From: Odoribacter sp. UBA944
GTDB lineage: Bacteria; Bacteroidota; Bacteroidia; Bacteroidales; Marinifilaceae
Reading direction: 5' to 3'
DNA: 30,554 nucleotides
Assembly: GCA_002293375.1 (NCBI GenBank)
Contig: DBDA01000033.1
Coordinates: 11,415-41,968, forward strand
Within the stretch, counting starts at the first letter, position 1. Every line of letters starts with the position of its first letter. The notes beneath the pieces were generated by a model that was not told where the DNA came from, made no database searches, and saw nothing but the letters and a program-made list of their open reading frames with translations. Below are positions 1 through 7,511 of this stretch, piece by piece. The position numbers and the translations under genes are program-made.

Positions 1-372
1 GTTGGTAGCGGCAGCGCCCGCCGGTATGTAGTCGGCCCACAGCAGGGCGTTGTAGTCTCCCGCTTCTTCGAGCCCGAATTCAAACACCACGGTCTGGGCG
101 GCGTCTGTAACCAGTTTCTCTTCGCGGTGGGCAACGGCGTCGCTTTCGTTCCACACTTCGAGGATGTAGCGGAGGGCGTAGCCGGGCAGTTGCAGGTTGC
201 CGGAGGCGCGGGTCTGTGCGCCGGAGCGTAGCTGCAGGCCGTCCCCGATGCGGGCGCTGAATACGACCCGGTTGTTTTTACTGTTTTGCCCGTCGAGGGT
301 GTCGTTTTTGCTGCACGCTATGGCCAGCCCGATCAGGGCGAGCAGGAAAAGGAGGGAATGGTACTTTTTCAT
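1..372 (-). CDS. DUF6562-like fimbria-associated lipoprotein (partial, 3' end outside window)
   Basis: The visible part is 124 residues, and the C-terminus lies beyond base 1. The N-terminus starts MKKYHSLLFLLALIGLAIACS, a lipoprotein signal peptide with the likely acylated Cys at residue 20, so the protein should be anchored to a membrane, probably the outer one. The mature part contains a Tyr-x-Leu-Glu-Val strand and a Leu-Leu-Trp-Ala-Asp-Tyr motif near residue 112. The upstream gene has a matching Leu-Ala-Val-Trp-Met-Asp-Tyr motif, so the two are paralogues. It starts 30 bases after the upstream stop and is probably in the same operon. I assign it to DUF6562-like lipoproteins of fimbrial clusters from memory of the family; the exact role (subunit or anchor) is inference. 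Confidence 0.7.
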   Translation of the reverse strand, partial: MKKYHSLLFLLALIGLAIACSKNDTLDGQNSKNNRVVFSARIGDGLQLRSGAQTRASGNLQLPGYALRYILEVWNESDAVAHREEKLVTDAAQTVVFEFGLEEAGDYNALLWADYIPAGAAATN

Positions 373-402
373 GTTTGTTGTTTTTATGGATGATTTGTTT
401 TA

Positions 403-1430
403 TTAGAATGTATTGAGGTCAATGTTGATGTCTCCGCCGAATTCGGGGTCTATGCCGATGCCGGCGGAAGCGGAGAGGTCTGTCAGGAAGCGTCCCCGGA
501 CGGTGGTGAGGTAGCCCCGCCGGTAGGGTACGTCAAGGCTGATAGCCCGGCCTATCGGCTCTCCGCCGGCGGTGCGGATCTCAATGGAGAGGGGAACGTA
601 GGAGTCCGCCCCGTTTACAAAGAGGTAGTCGGAGCCCAGCGTCAGCTCTTCCGTGCCTTCGGCGGGCAGGGTGAGTACGTCCGTAAAGGTGACGCCGAGT
701 TGCGAACGGGCCGGTTTGCCTTCCCATATGTTGAAGCCGGTGGGGAGGTAGAAGCCGTAGAAAAACCGGATGGTAAAGTCGGTTTGCCCGGGGTATTTGT
801 TGCGGGCCATCTCCAGAAAGGCCGCCGCATCGGTGGCGATGATTTCGTATTTGGCCAGGGGGCGGACCAGCTCCACCGCTACCTGTACGTCGGCGTTCCA
901 TTCGTCGCGGTAGGGGCGCAGGTCCAGCGGCGCGGTCCCGTAGAGGCAATCGCGGTAGGCGGTGTTGCGGTATAGGGGTCGGTGCAGGCGATCTGTTGGA
1001 GCTCCTGTGTGTTGTAGTAGAGGTCGGCCTCGCTCCCCGCCTCTACGTAGTCCATCCAGACGGCGAGGGTGTATTCCCGGGCGTGCAGTTTGAGGCGGAT
1101 GGGAAGGGTGATCTCCTCCCCGCTTGCTGCGGCGGGGTCGAGCACGGTCACTTGCCGGGCTGTGGTTTTGCCTTCGTTCCGGGCTTCGATGATAAAGCGG
1201 CGGGCGTAGCCGGAAGCGGCTTTGGTCATCCCCGAACGGGCGTTTTGCTGTGTGTTGATCTCCAACGGAAGGAGCGCCAGGTTGAGTGTTACTTCGGTTG
1301 ATACCTGCACGAGTGTGGGGTCGACGCCCTCTTCTCCGTCGGGGGTTGTGGTGGGGTCGTCGTGTATGCAGCCTGCCGGGAGAAGGGCCAGAAGGAGGAG
1401 AAATTGTAGTATGCGGTATGTGTGTTTCAT
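403..1430 (-). pseudogene. DUF6562-like lipoprotein gene broken by a single-base frameshift
   Basis: Two reading frames together make one lipoprotein of about 342 residues. The 5' frame (1430 down to about 966) begins MKHTYRILQFLLLLALLPAGC, a lipobox with Cys at residue 21, and runs through a Trp-Met-Asp-Tyr motif to ...QQIACTDPYTA. The 3' frame then continues TAYRDCLYGTAPLDLRPYRD and on to ...NIDLNTF, ending at the TAA at 403. The join lies near 961-967, where coding-strand GCAACACC would read in frame as GCAAACACC, so one A appears to be missing. Without correction the product stops at 879 after 183 residues with an unrelated tail. The start overlaps the upstream DUF3575 stop (ATGA), which implies translational coupling. 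The lesion could be real decay, slippage-based variation or an assembly error. Confidence 0.75.
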
Positions 1431-2017
1431 GGTTGATTGGGTTTGGTGAGGTTGAAGCGGTATACGAGGCTGATGCCTACCCGGGTGATGCCCCAGTAAT
1501 CTTTGGTGCGGGTGTCGATGCGGGCGCCGTTGTGGATGTTGTAGAAGGTGTCGTATCGGGTGTTGGCATAGCCGGCGCCAAGGGTGAATTCACCGGCCCA
1601 TTGTCCGCTGATGGGCAGCAGGTAGCCGTAGCTGACACCTGCGCCGAGCAGGGGACGGTTGCGGTTCTGGTAGCGGTCGCGGTCCCATTTGACATTGAAC
1701 CAGCCCAGGTGGGCGTGGAGGCCGAAGAAGTGTCCCGTTCCGGGGGCGGAGAGCCAGTAGCGGCCTTCCGGCTGGAGGAGGAAGGTTTTGACGGCGTGCC
1801 GGTTGTTGGTGTGCCACGGGCACCATTGCAGGGGCAGTTCTACGGAGAGGTGTTCGCTGACCTGCAGGTCGGCCGCGATGTTGAGGATGGCGCCCGCCCA
1901 AGCTGCCAGATTGGTTTTTACGCCGAGGTATCTTGTGCTTTCTTCCGGCTGGGTTTGTGCGGGCAAGGAGGTGCAGAGGAGCAGGGCGATGAGCAGGCAA
2001 TGGAGGTTTTTGTTCAT
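1427..2017 (-). CDS. DUF3575 domain-containing protein of a fimbria-like operon
   Basis: The product is 196 residues. The start at 2017 was chosen because it gives a clean secretion signal (MNKNLHCLLIALLLCTSLPA) that would be cleaved near residue 20. The mature protein has alternating aromatic and hydrophobic strands and ends in a Tyr-Arg-Phe stretch, consistent with a small outer-membrane beta-barrel-like protein. Trp-Ala-Gly-Ala-Ile-Leu-Asn, Glu-x-Arg-Tyr-Trp-Leu and Tyr-Trp-Gly-x-Thr-Arg-Val-Gly-x-Ser-Leu-Val-Tyr-Arg-Phe match what I recall of DUF3575, a family often encoded beside FimB/Mfa-type fimbrial genes in Bacteroidales. Its stop codon overlaps the start of the next lipoprotein gene by four bases. 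The biochemical function is not known to me. Confidence 0.8.
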   Translation of the reverse strand: MNKNLHCLLIALLLCTSLPAQTQPEESTRYLGVKTNLAAWAGAILNIAADLQVSEHLSVELPLQWCPWHTNNRHAVKTFLLQPEGRYWLSAPGTGHFFGLHAHLGWFNVKWDRDRYQNRNRPLLGAGVSYGYLLPISGQWAGEFTLGAGYANTRYDTFYNIHNGARIDTRTKDYWGITRVGISLVYRFNLTKPNQP

Positions 2018-2124
2018 GGATGGTGTTATTGGTGTTTTTTTACAGCCCTGTTTGGGGGCTTGTTTTTGGGGCTTCTTTTTGAGGTATGTAAAATTAGGGC
2101 TTTTTTGCGGACGGCGTAATCCGG

Positions 2125-2186
2125 ATCGTAAAAATATGGTGGTCGCAATCGTAAATTTTCCCGTTTTGGTGGGCCGCAATCGTAAA
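2125..2186. repeat. Three direct copies of ATCGTAAA between divergent regulator and lipoprotein operons
   Basis: ATCGTAAA occurs at 2125-2132, 2148-2155 and 2179-2186. The last two copies share the longer core CGCAATCGTAAA and a similar GGTGG lead-in. Start-to-start spacing is 23 and 31 bases. The last copy ends six bases before the predicted -33 box of the regulator promoter. Direct repeats next to a -33/-35 box are the usual layout of AraC-family activator sites, so this is a candidate binding site for the adjacent regulators; that assignment is inference. Confidence 0.5.
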
Positions 2187-2190
2187 AAAG

Positions 2191-2221
2191 GTTGCCAAAA
2201 GGTATATTTTTTTTATCTTTG
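2191..2221 (+). promoter_or_regulatory. Bacteroidales-type promoter of the membrane regulator pair
   Basis: A TTGCC -33 box at 2192-2196 and a TATCTTTG -7 box at 2214-2221 are separated by about 19 bases, which fits the TTG-n19-TAnnTTTG consensus. The -7 box ends only 13 bases before the ATG at 2235, so the leader would be very short. Confidence 0.6.
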
Positions 2222-2234
2222 GGCAAAGTAATGT

Positions 2235-3341
2235 ATGGATCATTTGATTGAGTATATCTATTTGGCGGAGTATGTGGCGCCTGTTTTTACCGCTTTGGGC
2301 GGTATGATCCTTTTGTTTTTTTCTTACGAAAACCGGTTTTCGCACACGGAGGCGCGTATTAAGCGGACGGCTTTCTGGTATTTGTGCGCTTCGTTTGTGT
2401 CGAGTGTGGGGATTGCGTTTTATGTCTATGCTCCGGAAGCGTTTGTGGCGGTGCAGTCGCTGTTTTATTTTGCGCTGCTGTATGCGGAGGTGCTTTTTTA
2501 CGCTCTTTTTCATATGCTGTCCGCTGAGGACGGCCGCGAGCGGTTGTCCCGGTGGCATTTTTGGGTACCGTTGGTGATTGTGCTCCCGTTGGCAGTTTGG
2601 TCGGTTTTTGTACCGTATGAGGTGCAACTGGAGATTACGGTGGGGCTGCGGAAGGTGGTACCGGCGGGGTATGGGGCGTATACAGGGCTCTATATTTCGA
2701 AGCAGCCGGTGACGCTGTTTTATTGTGTTTTTTATTTGACGCTGACGGTGGTCCGGTTGGTGCGGTATTACCGCGCCATCAATGCTTCGTCGAGCCTGGT
2801 GCGCCGCCCCGCCCGGTGGGCTTTGTGGTTGCTGGCGTTTATGCTGACATCGGTTTTTGTGTCGGGGCTGGCGGCTTTTATCCAGCGCCATCAGGGGCTT
2901 TATCTCTCCCACGTGGTGGGGATCGCTTCGGTGACAATGGTCGCCCAGCATATTGTGTTGACGTTTGTGGTGGTCCGGCGCCGGTATGTGTTGTATATCC
3001 TGCCGCAGAAGCAGGAGGAGGAGCCGCAGCAGGGGGAGCCTGTGCAGAAGCGTTGGCACAGGCCTTATGCTCAAGGGAGCGGCAGCCTGTTGACGCGCAA
3101 GCGGTTTGATGCCTGGATGCGGGAGCAGAAGCCTTATCTGGATCCGTCGTACAAGCTGACCGATCTGGCGGAGGCGATGGGGATTAACCGCAGTTATGTC
3201 TCCCGTTTTATCAATCGTACGTATGGGGTGAATTTTAACCGGTATATGAACCGCCTGCGCCTGAAGGAGGTGGAACGGTTGGTTGCTTTGCCCTCGAATG
3301 GGGGGAGGCCGCTGGCCGAGTTGACGGGGAAGGCCGGGTGA
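2235..3341 (+). CDS. Membrane-embedded AraC-type regulator, second HTH lost by frameshift
   Basis: The product is 368 residues. The first 250 residues hold about seven hydrophobic segments (near 12-31, 45-65, 72-93, 108-126, 158-177, 195-215 and 225-247). A charged linker follows, then an AraC/XylS-type DNA-binding region whose first helix-turn-helix lies at about 307-331 (KLTDLAEAMGINRSYVSRFI). The second helix-turn-helix is missing: the frame stops at 3339-3341 just after Lys-Ala-Gly. Inserting one base there restores ...KQYRSVLAMEGKEKE, which aligns with the paralogue's FSSYRSYLRVKQ. The restored frame ends with a TGA at 3386-3388 that overlaps the next gene's ATG in the usual ATGA form. 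The gene was therefore probably intact until recently, or there is a base-call error. The ligand is unknown; control of the facing lipoprotein operon is inferred from position. Confidence 0.8.
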   Translation: MDHLIEYIYLAEYVAPVFTALGGMILLFFSYENRFSHTEARIKRTAFWYLCASFVSSVGIAFYVYAPEAFVAVQSLFYFALLYAEVLFYALFHMLSAEDGRERLSRWHFWVPLVIVLPLAVWSVFVPYEVQLEITVGLRKVVPAGYGAYTGLYISKQPVTLFYCVFYLTLTVVRLVRYYRAINASSSLVRRPARWALWLLAFMLTSVFVSGLAAFIQRHQGLYLSHVVGIASVTMVAQHIVLTFVVVRRRYVLYILPQKQEEEPQQGEPVQKRWHRPYAQGSGSLLTRKRFDAWMREQKPYLDPSYKLTDLAEAMGINRSYVSRFINRTYGVNFNRYMNRLRLKEVERLVALPSNGGRPLAELTGKAG

Positions 3342-3384
3342 AGCAGTATCGAAGCGTGCTTGCCATGGAAGGAAAGGAGAAGGA

Positions 3385-4509
3385 ATGACACGAATGGATT
3401 ATATACAGTGCCTGGTGTTTTCGCTGCCGATGTTCATCGCGTTGATGTGTGTGGCGCTGTTGTTGATGTTCCGCCACCGGAACCGCGACAGCACCCAGCG
3501 GCGCCTGAGCGGGCTGATGATGTGGCTCTACGGGGTGGTGGCGTTCGGTTGGTTCGGTATGGTGTTGTATATGGTGGATTACCACGCCCACGTGTGGGTG
3601 AAAACCCCGTTCTTTTTTGCCCTGATGCTTTCGCAGGTGCTGTTGTACCGGTTTATATTCGCCATCACCGGTACGGGCAGCCGCGAGCGGTTTCCGCGCA
3701 TGCATTATGTTGTTCCGGTGATTCTCGCCGCCACGCAGGGGATTTGGTCGCTCGCTACGCCGTATGAGGTGCAGTATTACATCATTGAATCGCGGGGGGA
3801 TCCGGCGCCCGGTTACGAGTTGTTTACCCGCTTTTATACTTCGAATGCGCTGGTGTTTATTGTTTACAGTATTGTTTATCCTTTGGCGGGGTTGTTGAGG
3901 ATCGGGAAGTTCCGCCGGGCCGTGGTGCATTACTCCGCCGATGAGCAACGCTCTTCGGTGAGGTGGGTGTATACCCAGATCGTGCTTCTTTGGCTGATGT
4001 TGCCTTTTGCTTCGGGCTTGTTGTTTGTCCACAAGAGCGTCTTTTTTTCTTCGGCGGTTACGGTGTGCATGTCGCTGCTGCCGGTAGTCCAATATTTGTT
4101 TATCTGCCACCATTTGATGGCGGGGAATTATATGATTATTCAGCCGCCCCGGCCGGAGGAGGCAGAGGGGGAGCGCTCCAAAGGGATGGAACGCTCCCGG
4201 TTCGAGAGTTATATGCGGCAGCGGAAGCCTTATCTGGACCCGAAACTCCGGATCACCGATCTGTGCCTGGCGCTCGGCACCAATCGCAGCTATCTGTCGG
4301 GGTTTATCAACCGGGAGTACGGCGTGAATTTCAGCCGCTATATCAACGGGCTGCGGCTTGAGGAGCTGGAGCGCATCCGCCTCTCGCCGAAGAATAAAGG
4401 TCTCCCCGGGGTTGATCTGGTGCTGCAGGCGGGGTTCAGTTCTTACCGCAGTTACCTGCGTGTTAAGCAGCTGGAGGATAGCCGGAGGGTGGTCAGGATT
4501 TTTGATTAG
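3385..4509 (+). CDS. Membrane-embedded AraC-type transcriptional regulator (intact paralogue)
   Basis: The product is 374 residues with the same architecture as the upstream gene. Hydrophobic segments lie near 8-28, 42-64, 74-94, 108-124, 152-172, 195-215 and 220-245, followed by a cytoplasmic AraC-type DNA-binding domain. The first helix-turn-helix is at about 288-313 (RITDLCLALGTNRSYLSGFI) and the second is at about 341-362 (GVDLVLQAGFSSYRSYLRVK), so both are present. The shared Pro-Tyr-Glu-Val-Gln motif in the membrane part (about 126-130 in both) and the Arg-Lys-Pro-Tyr-Leu-Asp-Pro motif before the HTH show a tandem duplication. The ATG at 3385 overlaps the restored stop of the first gene, which supports this start; Met4 is an alternative. 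Membrane one-component sensing is inferred from the architecture. Confidence 0.85.
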   Translation: MTRMDYIQCLVFSLPMFIALMCVALLLMFRHRNRDSTQRRLSGLMMWLYGVVAFGWFGMVLYMVDYHAHVWVKTPFFFALMLSQVLLYRFIFAITGTGSRERFPRMHYVVPVILAATQGIWSLATPYEVQYYIIESRGDPAPGYELFTRFYTSNALVFIVYSIVYPLAGLLRIGKFRRAVVHYSADEQRSSVRWVYTQIVLLWLMLPFASGLLFVHKSVFFSSAVTVCMSLLPVVQYLFICHHLMAGNYMIIQPPRPEEAEGERSKGMERSRFESYMRQRKPYLDPKLRITDLCLALGTNRSYLSGFINREYGVNFSRYINGLRLEELERIRLSPKNKGLPGVDLVLQAGFSSYRSYLRVKQLEDSRRVVRIFD

Positions 4510-4621
4510 GGCTGCGAGGATGATACCTGTACCCATGATAAAAAATAAGTTGCTGATAAGAGCAACACGACTGTTGTTTTCAAGACGATTGATGAAATGA
4601 TGCAGGGGTTGGGTTTCTTTG

Positions 4622-4629
4622 TATCTTTG
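4622..4629 (+). promoter_or_regulatory. -7 box (TATCTTTG) of the pyridoxal kinase gene
   Basis: A perfect TAnnTTTG element lies 19 bases before the ATG at 4649. No convincing TTG is present at the usual -33 distance. Confidence 0.5.
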
Positions 4630-4648
4630 CAAGAGAAAATGCTATGTT

Positions 4649-5503
4649 ATGAAAAAGGTTGCTGCTATACATGATCTGTCGGGTTACGGGAGGGCGTCGC
4701 TGACGGTGGTGATACCGGTGTTGTCGCAAATGGGGTTTCAGGTGTGCCCGTTGCCGACGGCTGTGCTTTCGGCGCACAGTGAGTATCCCCGTTTCCGGAG
4801 TTTTGACCTGACGGCGCAGATGCGGGAGATTGTCAGCCACTGGAAGGAGCTTGGGCTGTGTTTTGATGCTCTGTATTCGGGGTATTTGGCTTCGAGGGAG
4901 CAGATGGAGGTGGTGGCCGGTTTTTTCCGGGATTTTGGGCACAAGGATAGTTTTATTTTGGTGGACCCGGTGTTGGGGGATCACGGTAAGTTGTATCCGG
5001 GCATGGACCCGGAGATGGTGGAGGGGATGCGCCGCCTTTGCCGCCAAGCGGATGTGGTGACGCCGAACCTGACGGAGGCGGCTTTTTTGCTGGGGGAAGG
5101 GGTTGCGGATGTCGACGGGGCGACGGCTGCGGGTTGGTGTAAGCGGCTGAGCGAGCTGGGGCCCCGGTATGCGATCATTACTTCGGCCCCGGCGGAGGAT
5201 GACCGGAAGGTGGCTACGATTGCTTATAACCGGGAGGATGGCCGTATGTGGCGGGTGTTGTGCGACCATTTGCCGGCTTCGTATCCCGGTACGGGGGATG
5301 CTTTTGCCAGTGTGATTACGGGGTGCCTACTGAACGGCGACAGTTTGCCGGAGGCTGTGGAGCGGGCGGTTTATTTTATCAATATGGGAATAAAGGGTAC
5401 GTTTGGGTATGATCAGGATCCGTTGGACGGTATGAATCAGGAGAAGGTGCTGCATTACCTGAATGAGCCCCTCCCCTTTTACCGCTATGAGTTGATCGGG
5501 TGA
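4649..5503 (+). CDS. Pyridoxal/pyridoxamine kinase (PfkB-like fold)
   Basis: The product is 284 residues, the normal length for bacterial PdxY/PdxK kinases, which phosphorylate pyridoxal, pyridoxamine or pyridoxine with ATP in vitamin B6 salvage. Family features are the start MKKVAAIHDLSGYGRASLTV with the substrate-pocket Ser and Gly-Tyr-Gly, the Thr-Ala-Val-Leu-Ser-x-His segment, Asp-Pro-Val-Leu-Gly-Asp-His-Gly-Lys-Leu-Tyr, Thr-Pro-Asn-Leu-Thr-Glu-Ala, and the Gly-Thr-Gly-Asp anion hole at about 214-217, in which Asp217 is the likely catalytic base. The ATG at 4649 follows a TAnnTTTG box and matches the family N-terminus; an upstream in-frame extension has no such match. The stop abuts the convergent pyrF stop. 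PdxY and PdxK cannot be told apart here. Confidence 0.9.
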   Translation: MKKVAAIHDLSGYGRASLTVVIPVLSQMGFQVCPLPTAVLSAHSEYPRFRSFDLTAQMREIVSHWKELGLCFDALYSGYLASREQMEVVAGFFRDFGHKDSFILVDPVLGDHGKLYPGMDPEMVEGMRRLCRQADVVTPNLTEAAFLLGEGVADVDGATAAGWCKRLSELGPRYAIITSAPAEDDRKVATIAYNREDGRMWRVLCDHLPASYPGTGDAFASVITGCLLNGDSLPEAVERAVYFINMGIKGTFGYDQDPLDGMNQEKVLHYLNEPLPFYRYELIG

Positions 5504-6331
5504 TTAAATCACACGGTACGTTTGCAGCAACTGTTCCATTTCCCGTTGCAGTTTGGCGGCTTCTTCGCCGGCCCGGCGAGCAAAGTCGGCACCTTTGTCT
5601 GCAAAGATAATGCCGCGGGAGGAGTTTACGAGCAGGCCACACCGGCTGTTCATGCCGTAGCGGGCGACCTCTTCCAGGCTCCCGCCCTGTGCACCGACGC
5701 CCGGTACCAAGAGAAAGTGGTCCGGCACTATTTTCCGGATGCCGGCGAGCATTTCTGCTTTGGTGGCCCCTACGACGTACATCATCTGTTCTTTGCCGGC
5801 CCACTCCTGCGATTTGGTCAATACTTTTTCGTACAGTTTTACGCCTTCTTCTTCAAAAAATTGGAAGTCAAAGGCGCCTTTGTTGGAGGTGAGTGCCAGC
5901 AGGATGACCCATTTTCCGTTGTATTCCAGAAAGGGGGTGACGGAGTCTTCGCCCATGTAGGGGGCGACAGTGATGGAGTCGAATTGCATGGTGTCGAGGA
6001 AGGCTTTGGCGTACATCTGGGAGGTGTTACCGATGTCTCCCCGCTTGGCGTCGGCGATGGTGAATATGTCGGGGTAGCTGTCCCGGAGGTAGGCTATTGT
6101 TTTTTCCAATGAACGCCAACCGGCTACGCCCCGGCTTTCGTAGAAGGCGATGTTGGGTTTGTAGGCGACCGTTACGGGGGCTGTTGCGTCGATGATGGCT
6201 TTGTTGAATTGGAATACGGGGTCTTCCGTCTCCAGTAAATGCGCCGGGATTTTGGCGATGTCGGAGTCCAGGCCGACGCAGAGGAAGGAGCGTTTTTGTT
6301 TGATCTGCTGGAAGAGTGTGTTGTAGTTCAT
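5504..6331 (-). CDS. pyrF: Orotidine 5'-phosphate decarboxylase
   Basis: The product is 275 residues and should convert OMP to UMP, the last step of de novo pyrimidine synthesis. The length fits the longer (type 2) OMP decarboxylases. The catalytic Asp-Ala-Lys-Arg-Gly-Asp-Ile-Gly-Asn-Thr motif is at 94-103, giving the Asp-x-Lys-x-x-Asp set at 94, 96 and 99. The N-terminal Cys-Val-Gly-Leu-Asp-Ser-Asp (18-24) and Lys-Pro-Asn (58-60) are also typical, as is the phosphate-binding Val-Pro-Gly-Val-Gly-Ala-Gln-Gly-Gly. It starts 28 bases after the prfA stop on the same strand, so the two are probably co-transcribed, a linkage I recall from other Bacteroidales. Its stop touches the convergent kinase stop at an imperfect palindrome (GTGATTAAATCAC, 5500-5512). 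Confidence 0.95.
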   Translation of the reverse strand: MNYNTLFQQIKQKRSFLCVGLDSDIAKIPAHLLETEDPVFQFNKAIIDATAPVTVAYKPNIAFYESRGVAGWRSLEKTIAYLRDSYPDIFTIADAKRGDIGNTSQMYAKAFLDTMQFDSITVAPYMGEDSVTPFLEYNGKWVILLALTSNKGAFDFQFFEEEGVKLYEKVLTKSQEWAGKEQMMYVVGATKAEMLAGIRKIVPDHFLLVPGVGAQGGSLEEVARYGMNSRCGLLVNSSRGIIFADKGADFARRAGEEAAKLQREMEQLLQTYRVI

Positions 6332-6359
6332 GGCGTTGTGTTTAAGACAGTACGATTAT

Positions 6360-7442
6360 TTAGAGGCCGCTTTCTTTGAGGCGTTCGGTGTTTTCTTCGA
6401 TCTGGAGTTTTTCGATGATCTCGCCGATCTCACCGTCCATGACTGCGTTGAGGTTGTAGAGGGTGAAGTTGATCCGGTGGTCGGTGACACGCCCCTGCGG
6501 GTAGTTGTAGGTGCGGATCTTGGCGGATCGGTCGCCGGTGGAGACCATGGTTTTCCGCCTGGAGGCGATCTCGTCCATGTGCCGCTGGTATTCTACGGCG
6601 TAGATGCGGGAACGGAGTTCGGTCATGGCTTTGGCCAGGTTTTTGATCTGGGATTTTTCGTCCTGACAGGTCACGACGATGCCGGTGGGGATGTGGGTGA
6701 GGCGGATGGCCGAGTAGGTGGTGTTGACGGACTGCCCGCCGGGGCCGGAAGAGCAGTAGGTGTCTTTTCGGATGTCGTTGGGATTGAGTTGGATGTCTAC
6801 TTCTTCGGCTTCGGGCAAAACCGCTACGGTGGCGGCGGATGTGTGGATGCGCCCCTGGGTTTCGGTGGCGGGGACGCGCTGTACGCGGTGTACGCCGGAT
6901 TCGTATTTGAGGATGCCGTATACGCCGTTCCCGGTGACATTGGCTACGATCTCTTTGTAGCCTCCGGCAGTGCCTTCGGTGCTGTTGGTGACCTCCATTT
7001 TCCAGCCCCGTTTTTCGCAGAATTTGGCGTACATCCGGAAGAGGTCGCCCGCAAAGATGGCGGCTTCGTCGCCTCCGGTGCCTCCGCGGATCTCCAGAAT
7101 GGCGTTTTTGGAGTCTTCGGGATCGGCGGGTACCAACAGCAGTTTGAGGCGCTGTTCGATGGCCGGCAGTTGTCCGGTCAGGTCGTCGAGTTCCGATTGG
7201 GCCATTTCGCGCAGTTCGGGATCGTCTTCATTTTCCAATATTTGTTTGGATTCCCGGATGGTTTGCAGGGTGTTTTTGTAATGGCCGGCGGCCTGGGTGA
7301 TGGCTTCCAGCTCTTTGTATTCTTTGGTCAGTTTTACGTATCGCTCCATGTCGGCCATGACGCCCGGATCGGTGATCAGTTCCCCGATCTCTTTGAACCG
7401 TATGTAGTATGTTTCTAATTTTTCTGTCAGTGAGTTTTCCAT
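6360..7442 (-). CDS. prfA: Peptide chain release factor 1
   Basis: The product is 360 residues, the standard length of RF1, which releases nascent chains at UAA and UAG codons. The peptidyl-tRNA hydrolysis motif Gly-Gly-Gln is at 235-237 within SSGPGGQSVNTTYSAIRLTH. The stop-codon reading tripeptide is Pro-Ala-Thr (in RVPATETQGRIHTSAA), which marks RF1 rather than RF2 (Ser-Pro-Phe). The start MENSLTEKLE at 7442 was chosen over an 11-residue upstream extension because it gives the family length. A -7 box lies about 33 bases upstream. It probably forms an operon with pyrF. Confidence 0.96.
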   Translation of the reverse strand: MENSLTEKLETYYIRFKEIGELITDPGVMADMERYVKLTKEYKELEAITQAAGHYKNTLQTIRESKQILENEDDPELREMAQSELDDLTGQLPAIEQRLKLLLVPADPEDSKNAILEIRGGTGGDEAAIFAGDLFRMYAKFCEKRGWKMEVTNSTEGTAGGYKEIVANVTGNGVYGILKYESGVHRVQRVPATETQGRIHTSAATVAVLPEAEEVDIQLNPNDIRKDTYCSSGPGGQSVNTTYSAIRLTHIPTGIVVTCQDEKSQIKNLAKAMTELRSRIYAVEYQRHMDEIASRRKTMVSTGDRSAKIRTYNYPQGRVTDHRINFTLYNLNAVMDGEIGEIIEKLQIEENTERLKESGL

Positions 7443-7474
7443 GGCCAATATGCTAAGGGTCTGTTGTGAGGCCA

Positions 7475-7482
7475 CAAAAGTA
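7475..7482 (-). promoter_or_regulatory. -7 box (TACTTTTG) upstream of prfA
   Basis: CAAAAGTA on the plus strand reads TACTTTTG on the minus strand, a full match to TAnnTTTG, 33 bases before the prfA ATG. I see no clear -33 TTG. Confidence 0.4.
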
Positions 7483-7511
7483 GTATATAATTATGAATAT
7501 TGTGCGCTCTT

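Noticed and set aside
2094..3074. Open frame of 326 residues on the minus strand
   Set aside because: It lies antisense to the first membrane regulator, is full of Arg/His/Gln and has no recognisable domain; it is a shadow of the real gene.
3235..4632. Open frame of 465 residues on the minus strand
   Set aside because: Antisense to the second regulator with a low-complexity His/Gln/Arg composition and no start context or domain.
6330..7418. Open frame of 362 residues on the plus strand
   Set aside because: Antisense to prfA, whose family match is unambiguous; the translation is a Gly/Val/Phe/Asp-rich artefact.
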